In this document: positions 39,499 to 48,794 of the stretch, piece after piece
Layout of the letters: every line of letters begins with the position of its first letter
Position numbering within the stretch: the stretch's first letter is position 1
NCBI GenBank assembly: GCA_905182525.1
Contig: CAJJBV010000001.1
Coordinates: forward strand, 372,001 to 436,000
DNA length: 64,000 nt
Origin: Cryomorphaceae bacterium
Lineage (GTDB): Bacteria > Bacteroidota > Bacteroidia > Flavobacteriales_D > Parvicellaceae
Reading direction: 5' to 3'
The notes under the pieces: model-generated
Told to the model about the DNA's origin: nothing
Database searches by the model: none
Seen by the model: the letters and a program-made list of their open reading frames with translations, nothing else
Made by a program: the position numbers and the translations under genes

Positions 39499-40575
39499 TT
39501 ATTAAATTATTTAAACATTCTAAATAATTAGCTTTTCCATTGCGTTAACAGAATACTTTTTCTACTCTTTTTCTTCCGTTGAGTCCCGTGTTGCCTTCTA
39601 AGATTTGGGTTAGAATATATTTTTCAATAGCTATCTTTCCATTGATTATCTGAATCTACAAGAGTCCCTGAAATTCCATTTTCAATAACTCTAAAGTTAG
39701 CTCCAATTAGCAGATGCTATGGTTGGTATTCCTAATGCCATATATTGAAGTGCCTTCAATCCACTTTTCCCTAATACCCATTCTTCATTAGGGAGAGGAT
39801 AAATACCAATATCTAATTCGCTGTAAATCAGCTAACTTCAGTTTCTTTAGACCAGCTAATTGCCTCTAAATCTAAATCTTCAATACAAAATGAAGGATCT
39901 CCAATGACAAGTAATTTAAAATTATGTTTGGCTTGTAAATCAATTAAAATTTGTTTTAAAATATATAAATATTTTGAGGTTGAATGACTTCCACTCCAAC
40001 CAATTACTATAGAGTCACTATTATTATAGTTATTAATGGGTTTGTAAACGTCAGTATTAATGGTTGAAGAAATATCAGTTGTAGAGTTATTATATTTTCT
40101 AACATATGAATCAAGATATGGTGTGCAAGTAATTACATGATTTGATTTTTTCATCAAAAAAATCATTTTGTTTTTTCCTTTAATAGACCTAATGAATTGA
40201 TTAGCTCTACTTGAATGTCCTAGGAAAATCATATCATCAATATCATAAATGACTTTTTTATGTAATAGCTGTTACAATTCTCTCAAATATTGGTGGTCCA
40301 TAAGGTGTATACCACAAGTGAATATAAATAATATCAAATTTTTTAAGTTTAAATAAAAGTAAAAATCGACTTGAATATGCAATTATAGTTTTGTAAAACT
40401 TGCGTAATAAAAATCCGTTTTGGTAAATAAAGGACCAGAATTCTTGATCAATAAAAGAATCATAGGAAACTTCATAGTTTGAAAGCTCCATAGATTTGTA
40501 ATACTGCTCAAACTTTAATCGCTGACTAGGTGCAAAACCTTTTGGATATGGTGTTATAAAAAGTATTTTTTTCAA
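39473..40575 (-). pseudogene. Family 4 glycosyltransferase 1, broken by several single-base shifts
   Basis: A retaining GT-B glycosyltransferase. It starts at a TTG (40575), reading KKILFITPYPKGFAPSQRL. The frame then changes at 40245-40260 (one extra base, joining to KVIYDIDDMIFLG), again near 39805-39840 (GTTA-GCT and CAGC-GAA, then PLPNEEWVLGKSGLKALQYM) and several more times before VEKVF. The corrected ending [15 protein letters not shown] stops at 39473-39475, within gcvT. Undoing the shifts leaves no nonsense codon. It is listed as a pseudogene because no intact frame exists, but assembly error is equally likely. GT2 precedes it by 1 nt. Confidence 0.6.
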
Positions 40576-40576
40576 T

Positions 40577-41745
40577 TTATATTATTTTAGCATAAATTTC
40601 AAGATAGCTTTCCACACCTTTTTCAAGCGAAAAATAATCCTTTGCACCTCTTACAATTTTATTTTCATCAAATACATTATTAAGTAATGATTCTATATTT
40701 AATTTTTTACCCATTTCAAATATGGTTCCAGAATCATATTTCTTAACTATATTATCCACATCACCAACTCCACTATTACAAATAATTGGTATACCCATTG
40801 CCATAAGCTCGCCTTGTTTAGTAGGCGAAGAAAATATTTTACTGAAAGTAGGCATGATAAAACATAATGAGAAATTCCAGTTTCTAGTATTAAATGGTAT
40901 ATCTTCTCTTCACTTTCTTCACATATGAATAGTTTTTCGACTAATTCCTAAGTTCTTACAATGAGTAAAATTATTTCTGAGTCATCTTTTGTTAAAACAT
41001 GAAATTTAGAGTTAGGTATTTTTTCTTTAATCTTTTGGAAAAAAACTAACATTTCTCTAACCAAATACCATGTCCCTAAAGAACCTAAATAACCAATTGT
41101 AAAACTATCAGAGTCACGTTTAACTGGCTTAAATAGACTTTAAATCTGTACAACAAGGAATTACTGAAATATTACTTTCTAAGTGAGTAAAACTTGATAT
41201 TTTAAGAATGTTTTTCTTTCCATTATGAGTTAAAGAGATTATATGACTTGATTCAAGTAAAAATTGTTTTTCCTTCCTTTTAAAGTAAAAATAAACTAGT
41301 TTATAGAACGGATTTTTAAGGTTCCATAAACCTCCTTCAACTCGTTCATCAGCCCAAAATCCTCTCATATCAAATAAAAAAGGAATACCATACAATCTTT
41401 AAATTTTAACCCAACAAGCGATGAAATATAGCTTCTGCAGTGAATAAGTGAAAATCCATGTTTAATATGAAGTTCTTTAGCTAGTTTCTTCATTTTATAA
41501 AAATCAAAAATAGTAGAAAGAAATGGAGGTTTTTTATTATATCTTAAAGGATACCATTGAATGTTGTTTTCTAGACATATTTTTTCAATTAAAGAATGAT
41601 TTTCAGTATATCTGTCTGGCTTTTCAAAACTTACCAAATGAAAATTATAATTTTCTTTAGTTAAATTTATAATATAAGGTAAAACTTGTGATTGTCCTAA
41701 AGGATCAGTCATACCATCATAAGAAAGATATAAAATGCTTTTCAA
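40577..41745 (-). pseudogene. Family 4 glycosyltransferase 2, broken by several single-base shifts
   Basis: A GT-B glycosyltransferase whose N-terminus SILYLSYDGMTDPLGQSQ is characteristic of a surface-polysaccharide group in Bacteroidota. The frame shifts near 41390 (one base missing, into LYGIPFLFDMRGFWADE), at 41134-41137 (AAG TCTA TTT, one extra base, into LFKPVKRDSD) and two to three times between 40860 and 40980. The end SSPTKQGELMAMGIPIICN with GVGDVDNIV is the sugar-nucleotide site. The start is uncertain: TTG at 41745, or upstream at a leaderless ATG (41777) if another base is missing. Confidence 0.6.
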
Positions 41746-41781
41746 ATTTAATTTAAAGAAAATTGAACAATAAACATTAAT

Positions 41782-41789
41782 CAAAACTA
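41782..41789 (-). promoter_or_regulatory. -7 box of the glycosyltransferase operon
   Basis: TAGTTTTG on the minus strand followed by ATTA and an ATG (41775-41777). That ATG opens only nine codons in the present sequence (MFIVQFSLN) and is out of frame with the glycosyltransferase by one base. Confidence 0.45.
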
Positions 41790-41903
41790 ACTAAGTTTTT
41801 AAATATTTAATGAAATAAATGTATTTTATTTTATTAAAGTCACATGTAATAACAAAATATTTAAACATATTTTAATTAACTGAAATTTATTTGATGTAAG
41901 ACT

Positions 41904-41911
41904 TATATTTG
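41904..41911 (+). promoter_or_regulatory. -7 box of the nucleotide-sugar dehydratase gene, 4 nt before the ATG
   Basis: TATATTTG, then CAAT and the ATG at 41916. The expected start site falls on the start codon. No TTTG is present at a 19-21 nt spacing. Confidence 0.5.
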
Positions 41912-41915
41912 CAAT

Positions 41916-43799
41916 ATGCAATTTCCTAGTTGGTACTTTCCAAAAAAGTTAATTCTTCTATTTGATATATTTTTAACTTTTTTTTCTTTAATTCTTGCTT
42001 ATTTAATAAGGTTTGATTTTATCGACTTTTATGACTTGTTCTGGGTTAGCCAATATGAAAGTATTATTTGGGGAGTGCCAACCTTAATCATTGTTAGGTA
42101 TTTAACATTTCTAATAGGGAAAACACATAAAGGTATTATTCGATACTTATCAGGCGAAGATACACTCAGGATATTTTATGTAGTTTCAATTGGAACTTTA
42201 TTAATTTGTTTCATTTCTATAATTAGATATGTTTTTTTAGATGGGCTTGCTATTTTACCAAAGTCTGTAATTATTATTGAATATCTGGGAACTTTATTTT
42301 TTATGTTGACTTCAAGATTTGGAATTAAGTTAATATTTGATAACCAAAAAAAAACCAATGGCAAGAAAATAAATATTTTAATTTATGGATCAGGAAAAAT
42401 GGGGATTGTCACAAAAAAGACTCTTGAAAAAGATGAAGATAGCTCATATAATGTTATAGGATTTATTGATGATGATCTGAAAAAAGAAGGTTTATTGATA
42501 GAAAGAAAACCTATTATTCACACATATAATCTAAATGAAAAAATAAAAAATCTAAAAATTAACGCAGTTATAATTGCAATTAAAGATCCTGATATAAAAA
42601 ATAAAAGAAGATTAATAGAACTGTGTCTAAAGGAAAATATAAATGTTAAAAATGTGCCTTCCTTAGATGATTGGTACGAAGGAGATTTTTCATCTAAACA
42701 ACTTAAGAATATTAAAATTGAAGATTTATTAGGTAGAAAACCAATAAGATTATTAAATAAAAACATTGTAGAAGAATTTAAAGAAAAAACAATATTAGTA
42801 TCTGGAGCAGCAGGATCAATTGGAAGTGAAATTGTGAGACAAGTGGTTAAGTATCAACCTAAAAAAGTTATTTTACTTGATCAATCTGAAAGTGGACTTT
42901 ATGATTTAAACCAAGAGCTTTTATCTAAAAATAAAAATTATAATCTAGAAGTTGTTGTTGGAGACATCACTCGTAAGGAAAGAATGACGAATCTGTTTGA
43001 TAATTTAAAACCTGAAATAGTTTTTCATGCTGCGGCTTATAAACATGTTCCTTTAATGGAAGTCAATCCAAGCGAGGCAGTAAGAACTAATGTAGGGGGC
43101 ACAAAAATTCTTGCTGATCTTTCCATTAAAATTAATGTAGAAAAATTTATTTTTATTTCAACTGACAAAGCTGTTAACCCTACAAATGTAATGGGTGCAT
43201 CCAAAAGAATCTCGGAAATGTACTGTCAATCATTATCTAAAATAACAAATACTAAATTTATAACTACAAGATTTGGAAATGTATTGGGTAGTAGTGGATC
43301 TGTCATTCCTCTTTTTAGAAAACAACTTGAAAATGGAGGGCCAATAACAGTTACTCATAAAAATGTAACGAGATATTTTATGACAATTCCAGAAGCATGT
43401 AGATTAGTTTTGGAAGCTGGCTATATGGGAAATGGAGGTGAGATTTATGTGTTTGATATGGGAGATAGCCTTAAAATCATTGATCTGGCTAAGAAAATGA
43501 TTCAATTAGCTGGATTGAAAATCGAAAAAGACATCAAAATAAAAATAACAGGACTTAGGCCTGGTGAAAAGATGTATGAGGAACTTTTAGGTGATGAGGA
43601 AAATACTATAGGAACTCATCATCCAAAAATTATGATTGGAAAAGTCAAACCTATCAATCATGATGATATTAATAAATTAGTAGAAAAGTTAATTTCCTTA
43701 GTTAAAAATCAAGAAAATGAAAAAATTGTCAGAAATATGAAATCAATTGTACCAGAATTTATTAGTAATAATTCTGAGTTTAGTAAGCTTGATAAATAA
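41916..43799 (+). CDS. Membrane-bound UDP-sugar 4,6-dehydratase (CapD/WbpM type)
   Basis: Makes 4-keto-6-deoxy sugar nucleotides for surface polysaccharide. It has 627 residues. Four membrane helices lie in residues 8-130. A first Rossmann domain (IYGSGKMGIVTKKTL) follows, then the catalytic domain with VSGAAGSIGSEIVRQV (about residue 290), HAAAYKHVPLMEVNPSEAV and STDKAVNPTNVMGASKR. The tyrosine of classical SDRs is a methionine here (the SMK form), as in WbpM and FlaA1. RPGEKMYEELL is near the C-terminus. It is divergent from the two glycosyltransferases and likely works with them. Confidence 0.92.
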   Translation: MQFPSWYFPKKLILLFDIFLTFFSLILAYLIRFDFIDFYDLFWVSQYESIIWGVPTLIIVRYLTFLIGKTHKGIIRYLSGEDTLRIFYVVSIGTLLICFISIIRYVFLDGLAILPKSVIIIEYLGTLFFMLTSRFGIKLIFDNQKKTNGKKINILIYGSGKMGIVTKKTLEKDEDSSYNVIGFIDDDLKKEGLLIERKPIIHTYNLNEKIKNLKINAVIIAIKDPDIKNKRRLIELCLKENINVKNVPSLDDWYEGDFSSKQLKNIKIEDLLGRKPIRLLNKNIVEEFKEKTILVSGAAGSIGSEIVRQVVKYQPKKVILLDQSESGLYDLNQELLSKNKNYNLEVVVGDITRKERMTNLFDNLKPEIVFHAAAYKHVPLMEVNPSEAVRTNVGGTKILADLSIKINVEKFIFISTDKAVNPTNVMGASKRISEMYCQSLSKITNTKFITTRFGNVLGSSGSVIPLFRKQLENGGPITVTHKNVTRYFMTIPEACRLVLEAGYMGNGGEIYVFDMGDSLKIIDLAKKMIQLAGLKIEKDIKIKITGLRPGEKMYEELLGDEENTIGTHHPKIMIGKVKPINHDDINKLVEKLISLVKNQENEKIVRNMKSIVPEFISNNSEFSKLDK

Positions 43800-43839
43800 T
43801 ATTTTTAAAATTATACATATTAAATATTCATAGTTTTAA

Positions 43840-44874
43840 ATGCTAAAGGCAGCTATATATTATCACAATTTAAATTTCATTAAGCCAGGAGGAACTTCAA
43901 GAGGGATTTTAAAAACAAAACCAACATGGTTTATAAAAGTTTTTGATCAAATAAATAAAACTAGATTTGGGTTAGGTGAATGTGGCCCAATTCAAGGCTT
44001 AAGTTTAGAATCTATTGATCAAATGATTGATAAGCTTAATGAAGTTAAAAAAAATATTAATGAATTATCAAATATTGATTTATCGTTATTCCCAAGTATT
44101 AACTTCGGTTTAGAAACTGCATTTTTAGACTTAAAAATTGGTGGAAAAAAAGTAATATTTAAAAACTCTTTTATAGCTGGGAAACCCATAAAAATAAATG
44201 GTTTAATATGGATGGGTAATAAAGATTTTATGATTAATCAAATTAATTCTAAAATCAGCGATGGATATTCATGTTTAAAACTAAAAATAGGCTCTATTGA
44301 TTTTAATGAAGAATTGTCAATTATTAAATCAATAAGGGAAAGGTTTAGCTCTAAAATATTAGAAATTAGAGTTGATGCAAATGGAGCTTTTAAAAGTAAA
44401 AATGCACTTAATAAATTAGACTTATTAAGTAAATTAAAGATCCACTCTATTGAACAGCCAATTGCTACAAATCAATGGAAAGAATTAAAAGAAATTTGTG
44501 AAAAAACACCATTACCTATTGCCCTAGATGAAGAGTTAATTTCTATAAATGATAAAAAAGAAGAATTTATTAATTATATAAAACCTCAATACTTAGTACT
44601 AAAGCCTACATTATTAGGAGGATTTGAAAAAACTAAGAAGTGGATAAATATTGCAGAAAATAATAATATTGGATGGTGGATAACATCATCCTTAGAATCA
44701 AACATTGGACTTAATGCAATTGCGCAGTTTTGTGGGAACTATGAATTAAAACTTCCTCAAGGATTAGGAACTGGACAACTTTTTAGTAACAATATAGAAT
44801 CCCCTTTAGAAATTGAAGGACAAGAACTATATTTTAGAAAAAATAAAAAATGGGATATGACAATTTTTGAATAG
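43840..44874 (+). CDS. menC: o-Succinylbenzoate synthase MenC
   Basis: Enolase-superfamily dehydratase making o-succinylbenzoate in menaquinone synthesis. It has 344 residues. Motifs in order: FGLGECGPIQGLS (residues 45-57), CLKLKIGSIDF with the KxK catalytic lysines, IRVDANGAF, SIEQPIA and ALDEELI (three metal-binding acids), then LVLKPTLLGG with the second catalytic lysine. menE follows 5 nt later on the same strand. menD, menB and menF are not in the window. Confidence 0.92.
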   Translation: MLKAAIYYHNLNFIKPGGTSRGILKTKPTWFIKVFDQINKTRFGLGECGPIQGLSLESIDQMIDKLNEVKKNINELSNIDLSLFPSINFGLETAFLDLKIGGKKVIFKNSFIAGKPIKINGLIWMGNKDFMINQINSKISDGYSCLKLKIGSIDFNEELSIIKSIRERFSSKILEIRVDANGAFKSKNALNKLDLLSKLKIHSIEQPIATNQWKELKEICEKTPLPIALDEELISINDKKEEFINYIKPQYLVLKPTLLGGFEKTKKWINIAENNNIGWWITSSLESNIGLNAIAQFCGNYELKLPQGLGTGQLFSNNIESPLEIEGQELYFRKNKKWDMTIFE

Positions 44875-44879
44875 GTTTT

Positions 44880-45937
44880 ATGATATCTACTGACTACAAA
44901 AATATATTTCTACTAAAAAAAACTCAACTTGATGAAGTTGATATTGAGCTTTACAAGTTTCTAGAATTTTGGAAATCAAGCAAAAAAGAAACTGTAGTAA
45001 TTACATCTGGATCAACCGGATTGTCAAAGAAAATTAAAATTTCTAAAAAACAGATAGAAAATAGCGCAAAATCTACTATTTCTCATTTTAAAATAAAAGA
45101 AAAATCTACTTTTTTAATATGCTTACCTGTAAAGTATATAGGAGGTAAAATGATGCTAATAAGAGCTATAATTTCAAAAGCTAAAATTATACTTTACAAA
45201 CCTTTAGCAAATCCTTTTATAGAGTTAAATGATAATATTGATTTTATTGCATTAACTCCATTACAACTTTTCAACGTAGCTAAAAACAAAAAAAACTTTG
45301 ATAAAATAAAGTTAGCTATTATTGGAGGAGGGGAAATATCTAATCAACTCATTTTAGAGTTGCAAAACATATCTACTAACTGTTATCAAACATATGGAAT
45401 GACAGAAACGATTTCTCATATTGCAGTAAGAAATCTAAAGAACTGTAACGATAAAACTCCATACAAGTGCTTAGATAATATATCCATTGATACAAATCAA
45501 AACAATCAACTTATTATTAACTCTGAGCAACTAAATCTTAAAAATCTTCTTACTAATGACATTGTTGAAATAATTAATGAAAAGAGAATTTATTTATTTG
45601 GGGAGAAAGGATAATATCATTAATTCTGGAGGGTTAAAAATAAATCCAGAAGATGTTAGAAAATGAAATTCAAAAATCTTTGGGCAGCACAAATTTTTAT
45701 ATTGATAAAATTAAAAATGAAAAATTAGGAGAAGAGGTTGTTTTGATAGCATTGTTAGATTTAAAACTAGATTCATTAATAAAATCGATTAATACAATAA
45801 AAGATAAAAACACACGTCCAAAGAAGGTTTTTTTTACCGATAAGTTTTTTCACAATGAAAATCAAAAATTAGATAGAGTAAAAAGCAAAAAATATGCTCT
45901 TAATTTAAATAAATCCTTTTCCTTAGCAAAAAAATAA
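44880..45937 (+). CDS. menE: o-Succinylbenzoate-CoA ligase-like AMP-forming enzyme MenE, frame broken twice
   Basis: Adenylate-forming ligase activating o-succinylbenzoate with CoA. The first frame has VITSGSTGLSKKI (the AMP/ATP loop, residue 42), ALTPLQLF and YQTYGMTETISH. It is then lost near 45600-45610 (an extra base in GGGG) and again near 45656 (GTTA-GAA). The corrected frame continues with GRKDNIINSGGLKINPED and the small C-terminal domain (LGEEVVLIALLD). With both shifts undone it has about 350 residues, short but normal for the Bacteroidota MenE. The menC-menE context is the best support. Confidence 0.82.
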
Positions 45938-45942
45938 ATTAA

Positions 45943-46437
45943 TTGAAATTTTACATAAGTATATTATTAATATCATTTTACAATCTCTTTAATATTGGAG
46001 ATCATGAAACATATTTGTCTATTACAGAATTAATGATTCATGAAAATGGGAATTTAGAAATTAGTATAGAAACTACAGCTCATGATTTTGAATACGTTTA
46101 TAAAAAAGAATTGAACAAAACCTTAAAATCTACAATTCTATATGGTGAAGAATATTATGAAAATGAAGATCTAAGAAATTATTTATTCAATCACTTTTCA
46201 ATTGAAAATGAAAACAATAAAATTGATTTAAAAATAATAGGAAATGAAGTGGAATTAGATGGAACATTACTAATTTATTTAGAAGGTAAGTCCAAAAAAA
46301 AATCTAAATATTTTAAAATAAAAAATGATTTATTAGTCAGCGTATTACCCAACCAACAAAACATTGTAAATTTAAGCGGTACAATTAAATCCAGTTATAC
46401 TTTTAATAAAAATATAAGAACATATGTATTTCAATAA
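45943..46437 (+). CDS. DUF6702-like exported protein
   Basis: A 164-residue secreted protein of the DUF6702 type: signal peptide, then HETYLSITELMIHENGNLEISIETTAHDFEYVYK in sections. It usually sits just upstream of an M1 peptidase in Bacteroidota, as here, with a 14 nt overlap. The frame opens at a TTG (45943); no ATG is available. Function is unknown. Confidence 0.7.
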   Translation: MKFYISILLISFYNLFNIGDHETYLSITELMIHENGNLEISIETTAHDFEYVYKKELNKTLKSTILYGEEYYENEDLRNYLFNHFSIENENNKIDLKIIGNEVELDGTLLIYLEGKSKKKSKYFKIKNDLLVSVLPNQQNIVNLSGTIKSSYTFNKNIRTYVFQ

Positions 46438-48733
46438 GTTTTCAAAAATTTATATAGTTGTAGCTCTATTTCCATTTTTAGGATACGGACAAAACCAGAA
46501 CTTAAACTACAGCAAGTTTAAACAACTTAAAGAAGAAGTTGCCTCACCAAATGTTTACAGAACAGCTTCTGGGGCCCCTGGTCATGAATATTATCAAAAT
46601 GAGGCTGATTATACCATGAGTATAACTCTAAACGATCAAGAACAAAAAATTACTGGCTCTGAAACTATTAAATATCATAATAATAGCCCTGATAAATTAG
46701 AATATCTGTGGATTCAACTTGATCAAAATAAACGAGCACAAAACTCAGATAGTTATAAAATTCAAACTGGTGGAATAAGTTCTTTAAATACAAGAAGCAT
46801 TAAAAATATGGAACCACAATTTGAAGGAGGGTTTAATATAAAATCTGTAATTGATATTAATAAAAAACCTATTTCATATACCATTCATCAAACTATGATG
46901 AGAATAAATTTAGACAAACCCTTAAAACCAAAAGAAAGCTTTGAATTTAGTATTGATTGGTGGTATAACGTTAATGACAGATTAGAAATTGGAGGAAGAT
47001 CTGGTTATGAGTTTTTCAAAAAAGATGGAAACTACCTGTATACAATTGCTCAATTTTTTCCTAGAATGTGTGTTTACAACGATACTGAAGGTTGGCAAAA
47101 CAAACAGTTTTTAGGAAGTGGTGAATTCACTCTTCCTTTTGGAGACTATGATGTGAAAATTACTGTTCCTACAGACCACGTAGTTGCTGCAACTGGAGAT
47201 TTAGTAAATGCAGAGGAAATTTTAACCACAGTTCAATTAGAAAGGTTAGAAGAAGCCAGGAAAAGTGAAAAAGAGCCTGTATTCATAATTAATGAAAAAG
47301 AAGCTATAAAAAATGAAAAAGGAATTAAAAAAGGGATGAAAACATGGCATTTTAAAGCTGAAAATGTTAGAGATTTTGGATGGGCTTCATCAAGGAAATT
47401 TATTTGGGATGCTATGATTGTTAGACAAGCTACAAAAGATGTACTTGCAATGTCTTTCTATCCAAAGGAAGGAAATCCTTTGTGGGAACAATACAGCACA
47501 AAAACAGTTGCTCATACTCTTAAATGCTATTCTAAATATACTTTTGATTATCCTTACCCTGTAGCAATTTCTGTTCATACAAAATGGATTGGTATGGAGT
47601 ATCCTATGATATGTTTTAATGGCGGAAGGCCAGAAAAAGATGGTACTTATTCAGAAAGAACAAAATACGGAATGATTGGAGTTATAATTCATGAAGTGGG
47701 ACATAATTATTTTCCAATGATTATAAATTCAGACGAGAGACAATGGACTTGGATGGATGAAGGACTTAATACATTTTTGCAATACTTAACGGAACAAGAA
47801 TTTGAAAAAGGATATCCTTCTAGGCGTGGTCCTGCATATAAGATTGTTAATTATATGAAAGGAGATAAAGAAAGAATTTCTCCTATTATGATAAATAGTG
47901 AATCTATTCACCAGTTTGGAAATAATGCATATGGAAAACCAGCAACAGCTATGAATATTTTAAGAGAAACTATTATGGGGAGAGAACTTTTTGATTATGC
48001 ATTTAAAATGTATTCTAACAGATGGATGTTTAAACATCCTAATCCTGAAGATTTATTTCGCACAATGGAAGATGCCAGCTCTGTAGACTTAGATTGGTAC
48101 TGGAGAGGATGGTTTTACTCAACAGACCATGTAGATATTTCTTTAGAAAATGTGAAATACTTTAGAATAAATGATCAAAATCCAATAACCAATAAAAAAG
48201 AAAAGAAAATAAATTTTGTGGAAATCTACAATAAGGATATATCAAACCAACGAAATAAAGATATTGTTACTTACAGAGAGATTGATAAAGGATTGGAAGA
48301 TTTTTACACTAGTTATGACAGGTATAAAGCAACAGAAAAAGAAATTAATAAACACGAAGAATTTAAGGAAAAGTTAAACGATGATGAAAAAGAGATATTG
48401 AAAACAAATCAACATTTTTATGAAATTAGCTTTTCGAATATTGGTGGACTAGTAATGCCAGTTATATTAAATTTCTCTTTTAAAGACAATTCGAACGAGA
48501 TTGTAAAAATACCTGCTGAAATTTGGAAAAAAAATGACAAAGACATTACCAAAGTGTTTGCTTTTAATAAAGAAGTTATTCAAATAGAATTAGACCCTTT
48601 TCTAGAAACTGCAGATACTGACAGATCTAATAATTTTTGGCCACAAAAATTAGAACCATCTAAATTTGAACTTTACAAATTTAAAGATAGACACGTGAAG
48701 TCTGCAAGCAATCCTATGAAAAATAAAAAATAA
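46424..48733 (+). CDS. M1-family zinc metallopeptidase (aminopeptidase-like), exported
   Basis: Zinc peptidase of 769 residues with a signal peptide at residues 1-22 (LGYGQNQ). The zinc site is HEVGHNYFP followed 18 residues later by the glutamate in WMDEGLNTFLQYL. The exopeptidase GxMEN-like segment reads GMEYPMICFNGG, so the amino-terminal recognition is altered. The N-terminal beta domain starts ADYTMSITLNDQEQ. The C-terminal region includes a structural domain (YWRGWFYSTDHVDISLE). Likely periplasmic or outer-membrane peptide use. Confidence 0.93.
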   Translation: MYFNKFSKIYIVVALFPFLGYGQNQNLNYSKFKQLKEEVASPNVYRTASGAPGHEYYQNEADYTMSITLNDQEQKITGSETIKYHNNSPDKLEYLWIQLDQNKRAQNSDSYKIQTGGISSLNTRSIKNMEPQFEGGFNIKSVIDINKKPISYTIHQTMMRINLDKPLKPKESFEFSIDWWYNVNDRLEIGGRSGYEFFKKDGNYLYTIAQFFPRMCVYNDTEGWQNKQFLGSGEFTLPFGDYDVKITVPTDHVVAATGDLVNAEEILTTVQLERLEEARKSEKEPVFIINEKEAIKNEKGIKKGMKTWHFKAENVRDFGWASSRKFIWDAMIVRQATKDVLAMSFYPKEGNPLWEQYSTKTVAHTLKCYSKYTFDYPYPVAISVHTKWIGMEYPMICFNGGRPEKDGTYSERTKYGMIGVIIHEVGHNYFPMIINSDERQWTWMDEGLNTFLQYLTEQEFEKGYPSRRGPAYKIVNYMKGDKERISPIMINSESIHQFGNNAYGKPATAMNILRETIMGRELFDYAFKMYSNRWMFKHPNPEDLFRTMEDASSVDLDWYWRGWFYSTDHVDISLENVKYFRINDQNPITNKKEKKINFVEIYNKDISNQRNKDIVTYREIDKGLEDFYTSYDRYKATEKEINKHEEFKEKLNDDEKEILKTNQHFYEISFSNIGGLVMPVILNFSFKDNSNEIVKIPAEIWKKNDKDITKVFAFNKEVIQIELDPFLETADTDRSNNFWPQKLEPSKFELYKFKDRHVKSASNPMKNKK

Positions 48734-48794
48734 AAGTTAAAAATGAGTTGAGCCTTATCAAAGACCCTACTCTAAATTTCTTTTAAATTTTTAA

